From contig JAFXDI010000048.1 of the NCBI GenBank assembly GCA_017521245.1, positions 45,234 to 109,233 of the forward strand: a DNA stretch of 64,000 nucleotides, written 5' to 3'. The notes beneath the pieces were generated by a model that was not told the origin of the DNA, searched no databases, and was given only the letters and a program-made list of their open reading frames with translations. The DNA is from Bacteroidales bacterium (GTDB lineage Bacteria; Bacteroidota; Bacteroidia; Bacteroidales; G3-4614). Shown piece by piece: positions 54,591 through 62,775 of the stretch (the first letter of the stretch is position 1; every line of letters starts with the position of its first letter). Made by a program: the position numbers and the translations under genes.

Positions 54591-54636
54591 TAGTTGTTAG
54601 TTATCGGCTAACGTCACACCTACATAATAGTTTTAG
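54591..54636. repeat. Dispersed repeat, copy between umuC and umuD
   Basis: About 46 bases resemble 63724-63770 (shared blocks GTTGTTAGTT, GGCTAACG, CCTAC, TAGTTTT and AGTT, about 40 of 46 aligned). The element contains a small GTTAG/CTAAC hairpin. Confidence 0.6.
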
Positions 54637-55089
54637 TTAAAAGTGCTTGGTCATCTTTTTTATGACATAGGTTACTATTCCCCATATCATAAAATCATTC
54701 TCTTGTGTTACCTTTATGGGTGAAAAGTCTTTATTGTATGGTATTAACCACGCACATTTGTTTTCTTCATCGAGGCGGAACTCTTTGAGAGTAAACTCTC
54801 CATCAATAAAGGCTACTACATAGTCTCCTGTTGTTGCCTCTAACGATTTGTCTATTACTATTATATCGCCATCTCCTATTCCTGCATCAATTAATGAATT
54901 ACCCGATACTCGTGCATAAAAGGTTGTCTCCTTATGGCGTATCAACTCACGATTTAAATCGATACTTGCATTCATATAGTCTTGTGCAGGAGAGGGGAAT
55001 CCGGCTTTTATCCCGGCATCCTCAAATGGTAACATCAATTCATTATCTGTATCAACTGATGATATCTCTATTTTTATATCTTCTTGCAT
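54637..55089 (-). CDS. umuD: UmuD-like S24 peptidase, Pol V subunit
   Basis: 150-residue LexA-fold protein that self-cleaves when RecA filaments form, then joins UmuC. The cleavage site is A29-G30 (IKAGFPSPAQDYM), the catalytic serine is Ser65 (VSGNSLID) and the lysine is Lys102 (GEFTLKEF). The spacing from cleavage site to serine to lysine matches E. coli UmuD. It precedes umuC. An inverted repeat upstream is a candidate operator. Confidence 0.92.
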   Translation of the reverse strand: MQEDIKIEISSVDTDNELMLPFEDAGIKAGFPSPAQDYMNASIDLNRELIRHKETTFYARVSGNSLIDAGIGDGDIIVIDKSLEATTGDYVVAFIDGEFTLKEFRLDEENKCAWLIPYNKDFSPIKVTQENDFMIWGIVTYVIKKMTKHF

Positions 55090-55142
55090 CTTTGTAAAGG
55101 TTAATTTTTACATGAAGTGGTTTAGAGACAATTCGCTCTTAA

Positions 55143-55176
55143 TGCTGATCAAAAGGAGATTTATATAAGATCAACA
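55143..55176. promoter_or_regulatory. Candidate operator upstream of umuD
   Basis: Inverted repeat TGCTGATC-N18-GATCAACA, one mismatch in the arms, 54-87 bases before the umuD start. It is a possible repressor site, unproven. Confidence 0.35.
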
Positions 55177-55210
55177 TTATGGTTTTTTTACGAGAAAAAC
55201 ATTTATTTTT

Positions 55211-55726
55211 TTAGATATCCAAAAGACCTTCGGGAAGGTTCATTTGAATTTCCTTTTTTTCATCATCAATGTTCTCAACAAAATCATCTACCGCAGGAAT
55301 TAACAACTCTTCCCCGCTCTCTGTTTTTACAGAAAAAAGAATATTTTGGGTAGAGTCATCAACTCCCTCTATTATTCCTACAAGTTTACCCGTAGAGTAT
55401 ATTTTATATCCCAAGATACCTTCTCCGTAATTTAGGGGCTCAGACTCAGTAATATATTTCACAGGAAAGAAGAGCTCCCTCCCTAATAGAAGTCTTGCAG
55501 AGTCGGTATCATCTATATCTTCAAACTTTATTAGGGCTGTTACATCACTCTTAAAGCGATACTCTTCAATAAAGAAAGGGACAAATATGCCATCAATATC
55601 TGCTACTAAATAAGGGGCATCATCTTCACCGAATATATCGTTTATAAAGGTACACGATAACTCTCCCGAAACGCCATGAGTTTTGGTTACCTTTCCTATT
55701 TTAATTACCTCTTGCGGTTTAATCAT
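55211..55726 (-). CDS. rimM: Ribosome maturation factor RimM
   Basis: Helps process 16S rRNA and assemble the 30S head through S19 binding. 171 residues: N-terminal RimM domain (IGKVTKTHGVSGELSC) and a C-terminal PRC-barrel domain (GYKIYSTGKLVGIIEGV near residue 110, AVDDFVENID). It overlaps the murA stop by 8 bases. The tsaB-DUF4290-murA-rimM order is common in Bacteroidales. Confidence 0.92.
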   Translation of the reverse strand: MIKPQEVIKIGKVTKTHGVSGELSCTFINDIFGEDDAPYLVADIDGIFVPFFIEEYRFKSDVTALIKFEDIDDTDSARLLLGRELFFPVKYITESEPLNYGEGILGYKIYSTGKLVGIIEGVDDSTQNILFSVKTESGEELLIPAVDDFVENIDDEKKEIQMNLPEGLLDI

Positions 55727-57032
55727 TGCTTATGCGTTGTATAGATGCTCCTAATGCGTTTAATCTCTCATCAATAGATTCGTAACCTCTATCTATTTGA
55801 TCTATGTTGTCTATTTTACTTGTTCCTTGTGCCGACATTGCTGCTATCAACAATGCTATTCCTGCTCTGATATCGGGCGATACCATTGAGGTTGCTCTTA
55901 AAGGGTGTTGTTTGTCTTGACCTATTACTACTGCTCGGTGTGGATCACAGAGGATTATTTGAGCACCCATATCTATTAGTTTATCAACAAAGAACAATCG
56001 GCTCTCAAACATTTTCTGATGTATAAGCACACTGCCTTTTGCCTGTGTGGCTACTACCAATATAACACTCATAAGGTCTGGTGTTAATCCCGGCCATGGA
56101 GCATCAGCAAAGGTCATTATTGAGCCATCCATAAATGTCTCTATTTCGTAGTGGTCGTGTTGAGGGATATATAAATCATCACCCTCCTCTTTTATGGTTA
56201 TTCCTAATCGGCGGAAGGCATCTGGGATTATTCCCAAATCATTAATTGAGACATCTTTTATGCGTATTTCAGAGCCTGTCATCGCCGCCATTCCTATGAA
56301 ACTTCCTATCTCAATCATATCAGGGAGTAGTTTATGAGTGCAACCTCCTAACTTTTCTACTCCTGTTATGGTTAATAGGTTTGAGCCTACTCCTTCGATT
56401 TTTGCTCCCATTCGATTCAGCATCTTTGAGAGTTGTTGTAAATAGGGTTCACATGCTGCATTATAGATAGTTGTTACTCCTTTTGCCAAAACTGCTGCCA
56501 TAAGTATATTGGCAGTTCCTGTTACCGATGCTTCATCTAAAAGCATATAACACCCTTTTAACCCTTTGGATGTTATCTCATATATGTGTTTCTCATCGTT
56601 ATATGAGAAGTTTGCTCCAAGTCTTTGTATGCCTAAGAAGTGAGTATCTAATCTACGACGACCTATCTTATCTCCTCCAGGTTTGGCAACTATTGCCTTC
56701 CCGAAACGTGCCACCAATGGTCCTACTATCATTACTGATCCTCGTAATGATGAACATTTTTTTATAAATGCTTCGCTGTCAAGATATGCCAGATTGATAT
56801 TATCAGCCTTGAATGTATATGCCCCCTCTCCCATTCGAGTAACCTTTACACCCATATCTGCCAAAAGGTCTATAAGGTTATTTACATCTCGTATGTTTGG
56901 AATGTTTGTTATTGTTACCTCCTCATCGGTAAGAAGTGTTGCACATATTACTTGTAAGGCTTCGTTTTTTGCTCCCTTGGGCGTTATAGTTCCATTTAAA
57001 CGGCATCCGCCTTCTATAATGAAAGATGACAT
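55719..57032 (-). CDS. murA: UDP-N-acetylglucosamine 1-carboxyvinyltransferase
   Basis: First committed step of peptidoglycan synthesis, joining phosphoenolpyruvate to UDP-GlcNAc in the cytoplasm. 437 residues with the two-domain EPSP-synthase fold: PKGAKNEALQVICATLL near residue 17, KCSSLRGSVMIVGPLVARFG near residue 91 and PDIRAGIALLIAAM near residue 397. The residue at the usual catalytic-loop position reads Asp (KPGGDKIGRR) where E. coli has Cys115, so it may resist fosfomycin; the alignment is by eye. Confidence 0.93.
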   Translation of the reverse strand: MSSFIIEGGCRLNGTITPKGAKNEALQVICATLLTDEEVTITNIPNIRDVNNLIDLLADMGVKVTRMGEGAYTFKADNINLAYLDSEAFIKKCSSLRGSVMIVGPLVARFGKAIVAKPGGDKIGRRRLDTHFLGIQRLGANFSYNDEKHIYEITSKGLKGCYMLLDEASVTGTANILMAAVLAKGVTTIYNAACEPYLQQLSKMLNRMGAKIEGVGSNLLTITGVEKLGGCTHKLLPDMIEIGSFIGMAAMTGSEIRIKDVSINDLGIIPDAFRRLGITIKEEGDDLYIPQHDHYEIETFMDGSIMTFADAPWPGLTPDLMSVILVVATQAKGSVLIHQKMFESRLFFVDKLIDMGAQIILCDPHRAVVIGQDKQHPLRATSMVSPDIRAGIALLIAAMSAQGTSKIDNIDQIDRGYESIDERLNALGASIQRISND

Positions 57033-57037
57033 ATTAT

Positions 57038-57655
57038 CTATTTTTTATTAAAACGTGTATTGCGAGCGGTATTGTTTGTAGTTGTTTTTCGAGTTTGCAA
57101 CTCTTTGATTGATCTTAGATTTAAATCTTCAAGAGTAAGTTCTTCTGCTACTTCTGGGATATACTCCTTTATATCTTTTAATATTTTATCATCCTCTATA
57201 GCCTCTTTTGATGTATTGTAGAGAGTCTTTTTCATTACGTTTGCCATTACAGAGAGCATCTGCTTTTGCTCTTCGCTTCCTTTGGGATACTCTTTGCATT
57301 TCTCCAACATCATCTCTATTATCTTACCATAATGGCGATACTTTATTTCCGATTGACCATACTCTAATTGCTTGGGACGAGTATATAAGTTATCGGGACG
57401 TAATACTTCATAGGGATAATCAATATCGAGTTTAAAGTCTGACATAATTGCTATATGATCCCACAATTTATGTTTAAAGTCTTCTACATCACGCAGATGC
57501 GGAAAAAGATTTCCCATTGTTGCTATGATTGAATCTGCACAACGTGTTCGCTCCTCGCGATCCTCAATAGTGATGCAATACTCTACCATTTTCTGTATAT
57601 TTCTACCATACTCTGGCAGTAGTAATTTTTTTAACTGTGTATTATACTCCAACAT
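57038..57655 (-). CDS. DUF4290-domain protein
   Basis: 205-residue cytoplasmic protein with no signal peptide or membrane segment, rich in charged helices. The opening MLEYNTQLKKLLLPEYGRNIQ and CITIEDREERTRCA fit the DUF4290 family, found next to murA in Bacteroidota. The C-terminus is basic and low-complexity (TRKTTTNNTARNTRFNKK). Function unknown. Its ATG overlaps the tsaB stop by one base (TAATG). Confidence 0.82.
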   Translation of the reverse strand: MLEYNTQLKKLLLPEYGRNIQKMVEYCITIEDREERTRCADSIIATMGNLFPHLRDVEDFKHKLWDHIAIMSDFKLDIDYPYEVLRPDNLYTRPKQLEYGQSEIKYRHYGKIIEMMLEKCKEYPKGSEEQKQMLSVMANVMKKTLYNTSKEAIEDDKILKDIKEYIPEVAEELTLEDLNLRSIKELQTRKTTTNNTARNTRFNKK

Positions 57656-58365
57656 TATTTGTTTGATATATTATTTAATACTTTATTTTTGGGCGTTGTT
57701 GCCTGAAACTCTTTTAAATAGAAGGGTTGATAATAGGCTGTATCTTTAAAATCTTGATTTCGCAATGCTCTCTCTGATAGTGCCAACATTGATTTTGCTA
57801 ATGGTACTACCCCTGACAGGAATATCGCATTCTCATTTTTTATTATCTCTTTGCATTTATCTGCTCCGTCGCCAAAGAAAACAACCTTGCGTTCTTTTAA
57901 TATTTCTGAAAAACTATTTTCATCAATTATATTGGCGGCTATTGGCAATACTGGTTGTAATGCTCTATCGTATATGGCAGAATATACCTCCATTCGGCGA
58001 GCATCAATCATTGGACAAAGGAGTGCCTCTTCATCAATTTTAGGATTAAAGAGTACCGAACACGCCATTATCTCGGTTGTATCAAGAGCTATTAACGGAA
58101 CATCATAACCAAAACACAAACCCTTTGCCATTGACACTCCTATACGCAGTCCTGTATATGAACCCGGTCCTCCGCTCACCGCAACCGCATCTAATTTTAG
58201 ATTGTTACTCTTTATAAACTCTAATGCCTCATTAACATAGCCTCCTAAAAGTGATGCATGTGATGGACCTTCGTGATGTTCTTGATTAAATGCAACCATT
58301 CCGTCGCAAGTTACTGCAACAGAGCAGACCTTTGTTGATGTTTCAATATTTATTATACAAGGCAT
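57655..58365 (-). CDS. tsaB: tRNA threonylcarbamoyladenosine synthesis protein TsaB
   Basis: Partner of TsaD in making t6A at position 37 of ANN-decoding tRNAs, which include the tRNA-Thr genes here. 236 residues with the ASKHA fold: INIETSTKVCSVAVTCDG, and SGGPGSYTGLRIGVSMAKGL near residue 65. It is first in the tsaB-DUF4290-murA-rimM operon. Confidence 0.9.
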   Translation of the reverse strand: MPCIINIETSTKVCSVAVTCDGMVAFNQEHHEGPSHASLLGGYVNEALEFIKSNNLKLDAVAVSGGPGSYTGLRIGVSMAKGLCFGYDVPLIALDTTEIMACSVLFNPKIDEEALLCPMIDARRMEVYSAIYDRALQPVLPIAANIIDENSFSEILKERKVVFFGDGADKCKEIIKNENAIFLSGVVPLAKSMLALSERALRNQDFKDTAYYQPFYLKEFQATTPKNKVLNNISNK

Positions 58366-58417
58366 ATTGAGTTGTTGGTAATAAAGAATTAAATAGTTTC
58401 CTAATTATTAATTTCTA

Positions 58418-58434
58418 ATTGTTGCGAAGCAACT
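58418..58434. repeat. Small palindromic element upstream of tsaB
   Basis: GTTGCGAAGCAAC forms a 5-bp stem with a 3-base loop in the 244-base divergent gap between tsaB and yicC. The role is unknown. Confidence 0.3.
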
Positions 58435-58564
58435 AACTTGTTTCTGATTATTTTGCGAAGATAATAAAAAAGTGTGGATTTTAATAGAATTTTTTCAAGA
58501 TTGCTCTAAAATGGACCTTCTAATAACAGTTTATTGTTAATTTAGCACTATTTTTACGAGATAT

Positions 58565-58580
58565 ATTTGTATCTTCGCAA
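58565..58580 (+). promoter_or_regulatory. -7 region of the yicC operon
   Basis: ATTTGTATCTTCGCAA includes TATCTTCG; an overlapping TATATTTG (58562-58569) also fits the consensus. The ATG of yicC is 30-40 bases downstream. Confidence 0.6.
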
Positions 58581-58609
58581 GATAATTTTTTAAACTTTAA
58601 AATAATATT

Positions 58610-59482
58610 ATGTTATATTCAATGACAGGATATGGGAAGAGTGTTGTTAAACTTCCCTCTCGCGATATTACCATAGAGATTAAATCGCTAAATAGCAAAC
58701 AGTTGGATTTATCAGTAAGAATCCCTTCTGTTTACTTCTCTATTGATAGCCGTATTAGAAGTGAAATTGCTCAACATATTGAACGCGGTAAAGTTGAACT
58801 TACAATGAGAGTTGAAAATATCTCATCTGCAAATGGTGCTTGCGTTAATATTCCTGTTATAAAAAAATATAAAGAACAGATTGTTGATGCCGCCAATGAG
58901 ATTGGGGCTACTATCCCTGAAAATTGGTTTGAAATTCTTTTGCGTATGCCTGAGGCTATAACCACTGAAGTTAAAGAGGTTAACGAAGAAGAGGAAAAGG
59001 CTATTATGAGCGGGGTGCTTGAGGCAATTGATGCTCTTTGCAAGTTCAGAGAACAAGAGGGTGTTATGTTACAATCAATCTTTGAAAGCAAATTAAATAA
59101 CATAAGAGAATTACTCAACAGCGTTGAGCCTTACGAGAAAGAGCGTATTGAAAAGATTAAGGCAAGACTTATTGAAAACTTAGAGAAAATCAAAGAGGTT
59201 GATTATGATAAAAACCGCTTTGAGCAAGAACTTATATTCTACATTGAGAAACTTGACATTAACGAAGAGAAGACTCGCCTTGACAACCATTTGAAATACT
59301 TTAAGGAGACTATGGACGCTCGTCAAGGTCAAGGTAAAAAACTTGGCTTTATTGCTCAAGAACTTGGACGCGAAATTAACACTATGGGTTCAAAAGCCAA
59401 CAACGCAGAACTTCAACGCATTGTTGTTCAAATGAAAGATGAATTAGAGCAAATTAAAGAGCAAGTTCTTAATGTGCTATAA
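58610..59482 (+). CDS. yicC: YicC/YloC-family endoribonuclease
   Basis: 290-residue cytoplasmic protein. The start MLYSMTGYGKSVV and the C-terminal GKKLGFIAQELGREINTMGSK near residue 245, cited by position, are diagnostic of YicC. Family members cleave RNA and influence sRNA turnover in E. coli. It opens the yicC-gmk-nadD-DUF5063-exonuclease operon. Confidence 0.92.
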   Translation: MLYSMTGYGKSVVKLPSRDITIEIKSLNSKQLDLSVRIPSVYFSIDSRIRSEIAQHIERGKVELTMRVENISSANGACVNIPVIKKYKEQIVDAANEIGATIPENWFEILLRMPEAITTEVKEVNEEEEKAIMSGVLEAIDALCKFREQEGVMLQSIFESKLNNIRELLNSVEPYEKERIEKIKARLIENLEKIKEVDYDKNRFEQELIFYIEKLDINEEKTRLDNHLKYFKETMDARQGQGKKLGFIAQELGREINTMGSKANNAELQRIVVQMKDELEQIKEQVLNVL

Positions 59483-59500
59483 CAGATTGATTTTATTTTT

Positions 59501-60070
59501 ATGAAAAGAGGTAAACTAATTATATTTTCTGCTCCTTCAGGCTCAGGAAAATCTACTATAATAAACTATTTATTGGAATGCAATTTAGACTTGGCATTCT
59601 CAATTTCTGCTACTTCTCGCCTACCTCGTGGTAGTGAAAAGAATGGTGTTGAATACTATTTTTTGACTCCCGATGAGTTTAGAACAAAAATTGCAAACGG
59701 AGACTTTATTGAGTACGAAGAGGTATACAAAGATAACTTTTATGGTACTCTTAAAAGCGAAGTTGAACGAATTAGAGAGGAGGGCAAAAATGTTGTTTTT
59801 GATGTTGATGTTGTTGGAGGAGTTAATATTAAATCCATTTTTGGGGATGAAGCCCTTTCAATGTTTATAATGCCTCCAAGTGTTGAGGAACTTAGAAAAA
59901 GACTTATTGGCAGAAACACTGACTCAATAGAGACAATTGAGAAGCGTTTGGACAAGGCTGAGTATGAGATGAGTTTTGCAGAGAAGTTTGACAAGATTGT
60001 CATCAACGATGATTTGGAGAGCGCTAAAAGCGAAGCACTAAGTATAATTAAAGAGTTTATTGAAAAGTAA
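59501..60070 (+). CDS. gmk: Guanylate kinase
   Basis: Phosphorylates GMP to GDP using ATP. 189 residues with P-loop SAPSGSGKST near residue 10, the GMP-binding TSRLPRGSEKNGVEYYF near residue 37 and IGRNTDSIETIEKRL near residue 135. It follows yicC after 18 bases. Confidence 0.95.
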   Translation: MKRGKLIIFSAPSGSGKSTIINYLLECNLDLAFSISATSRLPRGSEKNGVEYYFLTPDEFRTKIANGDFIEYEEVYKDNFYGTLKSEVERIREEGKNVVFDVDVVGGVNIKSIFGDEALSMFIMPPSVEELRKRLIGRNTDSIETIEKRLDKAEYEMSFAEKFDKIVINDDLESAKSEALSIIKEFIEK

Positions 60071-60075
60071 CAGAA

Positions 60076-60648
60076 ATGGAGATTGGTTTCTTTGGTGGCT
60101 CGTTTAATCCTATCCATATAGGCCATTTGGTTATTGCTGAATATATTTGTAATAACACAAACATTGACGAATTGTGGATTAGTGTTACGCCTAAAAATCC
60201 TTTGAAAGCAGACTCCGACCTATTGGATGAAAAACACCGTATTGAGATGGTGGAGCGCGCAATAGAGCATTTTGACAAGATTAAATATTGCGACATTGAA
60301 TTGTCATTACCTATCCCCTCTTACACCGCCAATACTTTAAGAGAGTTATGCAAGTGTTATCCGGAACATAACTTTTCGTTGATTATTGGGGCAGATAATT
60401 GGGTTATTTTTAATAAATGGAGAGAGTATGACTTTATTCTCGAAAATTTTAAAATTATAATTTATCCGCGACCGGGATATGATATTGACAAAGATAGTCT
60501 GCCAAATGGGGTTACTCTATGTAATACTCCTGAGATAGGTATCTCTTCAACAATGATAAGAGATAGTTTTAAGTGCGGGAAGCCTATGTTATCGTACACA
60601 ACTAAGGAGGTTAGTGATTATATTGTTGAGAAGAATTTATTTATTTGA
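60076..60648 (+). CDS. nadD: Nicotinate-nucleotide adenylyltransferase
   Basis: Makes deamido-NAD from nicotinate mononucleotide and ATP, the step just before NadE. 190 residues with nucleotidyltransferase motif FFGGSFNPIHIGH at the start and the C-terminal ISSTMIRDS near residue 155. It follows gmk after 5 bases. The gmk-nadD order is widespread in Bacteroidota. Confidence 0.95.
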   Translation: MEIGFFGGSFNPIHIGHLVIAEYICNNTNIDELWISVTPKNPLKADSDLLDEKHRIEMVERAIEHFDKIKYCDIELSLPIPSYTANTLRELCKCYPEHNFSLIIGADNWVIFNKWREYDFILENFKIIIYPRPGYDIDKDSLPNGVTLCNTPEIGISSTMIRDSFKCGKPMLSYTTKEVSDYIVEKNLFI

Positions 60649-60660
60649 TATTGTAGCAAT

Positions 60661-61230
60661 ATGGATGAATATGTTTATGGCAAAAACAGTGTAGAATTTG
60701 TTACTGTTTGCGTTGAATATTGTGCCTTAGTTGAGGGTGCAAACCAAAATGAGAGAGTTGATTTTATTAATAAGGCTTCAAAGATTTTACCTTTACTATA
60801 TATTAAAGCTTCTCTTATTACTCCCGAAGAGTGTTTTGTTGATTACCCCGAACGCTTTGTCAGCGAAGATATGTATAATGGTGTCAGAGGTGGTATTGAA
60901 CAGTTACTCGGGCATAACGATACATACTTAGAGGTATTTATGGAGGGTATGCAATATAGTGATACCCCTATTACCGCATTTATCTCGGAAGATTTAGCTG
61001 ACATTTGGCAACCTATCAGAGACTTCCTAGAGATATATCGTTTGGGTAATGAGGATAACTCAAGGGTTGCACTAAGCGATTGTTTAGAGGCTTTTAGAGA
61101 GTACTGGGGGCAAAAATTGGTTAATGTACTACGCCCTTTACACTTACTACTATATAACTCTAATGAGGATATGGATAGTGAAGAGTTTGGTATGGACTAC
61201 AATAACGATGAGTACGATAATGAGTATTGA
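60661..61230 (+). CDS. DUF5063-domain protein
   Basis: 189-residue acidic cytoplasmic protein with helical segments, including VEFVTVCVEYCALVEGANQ and LADIWQPIRDFLEIYRLG. It fits DUF5063, a family of unknown function found next to the following exonuclease gene in Bacteroidales. The end is very acidic (NNDEYDNEY). It follows nadD by 12 bases and overlaps the exonuclease start. Confidence 0.78.
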   Translation: MDEYVYGKNSVEFVTVCVEYCALVEGANQNERVDFINKASKILPLLYIKASLITPEECFVDYPERFVSEDMYNGVRGGIEQLLGHNDTYLEVFMEGMQYSDTPITAFISEDLADIWQPIRDFLEIYRLGNEDNSRVALSDCLEAFREYWGQKLVNVLRPLHLLLYNSNEDMDSEEFGMDYNNDEYDNEY

Positions 61231-61840
61231 TAGCAACAATATTAAAGCGTCAACCACCGAAGAGGAAGAGAATCTTATTTTCATTTCAAAAGAGGATGTT
61301 GCTCTCTTTGATAAAGAGTTTTTTGAGGGGAGAATAATTGTTATTCAATCAAACGAAGAGGCAAAAAAGGCTATCGCATATCTTTCGGATTTCAATGTTG
61401 TTGGTATTGATACTGAAAGCAAACCCTCTTTTAAGAAAGGGAAAAGAAATAAAATATCTTTACTTCAGGTATCTACAAACGATACATGCTTTTTATTCAG
61501 ACTAAAAAACATTGGCTTTACGCCTGAGATTGTTGCTTTCTTTGAGAATGAAAATATCACTAAAGTGGGGTTGTCGCTCAAAGATGATTTTATGATGCTT
61601 AAGAATATAGCAAACTTTACTCCAAAAGGATTTATTGATATACAAACTATTATATGCAATTATGGAATTGGAGAGAAGAGTTTACAAAAGATATATGCAA
61701 TATTGTTTGGTAAGAAGATTTCCAAGACTCAACGTCTTTCAAATTGGGAGGCTGATGTTTTAACAGATGCTCAAAAACGTTATGCTGCAACAGATGCATG
61801 GGCTACCCTAAGGATTTATGAAAAACTTCAAAATATGTAA
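61220..61840 (+). CDS. DEDDy-type 3'-5' exonuclease, RNase D-like
   Basis: 206-residue protein with a DnaQ-like exonuclease fold. The DEDD residues lie in VVGIDTESKPS (Asp, Glu), VGLSLKDDF (Asp) and RYAATDAWATLRIYEKL (Tyr, Asp), making it the DEDDy type. No HRDC domain follows, so it is shorter than RNase D. ATG 61220 overlaps the DUF5063 stop by 11 bases; ATG 61208 is an alternative adding 4 residues. Substrate (RNA or DNA) unknown. Confidence 0.86.
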   Translation: MSIDSNNIKASTTEEEENLIFISKEDVALFDKEFFEGRIIVIQSNEEAKKAIAYLSDFNVVGIDTESKPSFKKGKRNKISLLQVSTNDTCFLFRLKNIGFTPEIVAFFENENITKVGLSLKDDFMMLKNIANFTPKGFIDIQTIICNYGIGEKSLQKIYAILFGKKISKTQRLSNWEADVLTDAQKRYAATDAWATLRIYEKLQNM

Positions 61841-61862
61841 ACGAGAATACTATATATAGAGG

Positions 61863-61894
61863 AAAGAGAGTTGAAAAACATTTCGACTCTCTTT
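61863..61894 (+). terminator. Terminator of the yicC operon
   Basis: AAAGAGAGTTGAAA pairs with TTTCGACTCTCTTT (one G-T pair) around loop AACA, followed by TTTTTGTTTTG. Confidence 0.88.
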
Positions 61895-61926
61895 TTTGTT
61901 TTGTTAAAGCATATAAGAGATTATTT

Positions 61927-62127
61927 ATGATTAAATTATACGATATAATTACTCTTATTCTTGTTATATATATCGCTCTAATGGCATATTGGGCAAGAGA
62001 TTTAATAATAGTTTATGGTAACTATTTTGAATACTTTTCGCTTATTGGTATTAGTCTGGCTTTTATTTTTGCATTAAGATATACTATTAAACGGAGAGAG
62101 AGAAAAAATAACGATAATGAAGATTAG
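61927..62127 (+). CDS. Small two-helix membrane protein
   Basis: 66 residues with two hydrophobic segments (IITLILVIYIALMAYWA and FSLIGISLAFIFALRY) and a basic-acidic tail (KRRERKNNDNED). No known domain. Similar small hypothetical membrane proteins occur in Bacteroidales. It lies between a terminator and the YfcE-type gene; no clear promoter box was seen. Confidence 0.6.
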   Translation: MIKLYDIITLILVIYIALMAYWARDLIIVYGNYFEYFSLIGISLAFIFALRYTIKRRERKNNDNED

Positions 62128-62148
62128 TATTTTATCTTTATCATCGTT
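62110..62148. terminator. Bidirectional terminator, small membrane protein / phosphoesterase
   Basis: AACGATAATGAAGAT pairs with ATCTTTATCATCGTT (two mismatches), followed by TATTTTT. The left arm includes the end of the small membrane protein gene. Confidence 0.65.
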
Positions 62149-62165
62149 ACTATTTTTAGAAGTTT

Positions 62166-62663
62166 TTATTTCTCTTCGAGTTCTATTACCTCCAAATCTT
62201 TAAACTCTCCGTTGTCTATTGTAAACCTTACTAATGTTCTTACTTTATGAAATCCATATACTCCTGCCGCTCCAGGATTGATATGCAATAGATTAAGAGT
62301 TTTATCAAACATTACTTTTAGAATATGAGAATGTCCTGATATAAAGAGTTTGGGTGGATGTCGAAATATATCGGGCAGAACATCCTTTGCATAGCGTCCC
62401 GGATAACCGCCAATATGGGTTATCCATACTGATGTATTCTCTATTTCAAATTTTTGATGTTTGGCTGTTCGTAATCGAATATCTTGTCCATCAATATTGC
62501 CATATACAGCACGAACAGGTTTTAGTGCCTCTAATTTATCAAGCACTTCAACCGCTCCTATATCGCCACAATGCCATATCTCATCACACTCGGCAAAATG
62601 TTTTTCGTAGCGAGTGTCCCAATATCCGTGTGTATCTGATAATAACCCTATCCTTTTTGCCAT
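62166..62663 (-). CDS. YfcE-type metallophosphoesterase
   Basis: 165-residue cytoplasmic phosphodiesterase with two-metal motifs: LLSDTHGY near residue 6, WHCGDIGAVE near residue 30, VYGNIDGQ near residue 55, THIGGYPG near residue 82, and SGHSHI near residue 114. The substrate is unknown. It is divergent from the antiporter gene, with overlapping promoters. Confidence 0.88.
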   Translation of the reverse strand: MAKRIGLLSDTHGYWDTRYEKHFAECDEIWHCGDIGAVEVLDKLEALKPVRAVYGNIDGQDIRLRTAKHQKFEIENTSVWITHIGGYPGRYAKDVLPDIFRHPPKLFISGHSHILKVMFDKTLNLLHINPGAAGVYGFHKVRTLVRFTIDNGEFKDLEVIELEEK

Positions 62664-62684
62664 TTTGTTTTACCTTTTGCCTTA

Positions 62685-62692
62685 CGAAGGTA
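62685..62692 (-). promoter_or_regulatory. -7 box of the phosphoesterase gene
   Basis: Minus-strand TACCTTCG, 22 bases before the ATG, a TAnnTTYG match. No clear -33 element. Confidence 0.5.
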
Positions 62693-62713
62693 ATATTTTT
62701 ATCCGATTTGCAC

Positions 62714-62721
62714 TATCTTTG
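62714..62721 (+). promoter_or_regulatory. -7 box of the antiporter gene
   Basis: TATCTTTG, an exact TAnnTTTG match, 54 bases before ATG 62776. Confidence 0.6.
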
Positions 62722-62775
62722 CAGTAGAAAACTACCGCAAAAAAAATTTTTATTAATACTAATTTACAATAAAAA

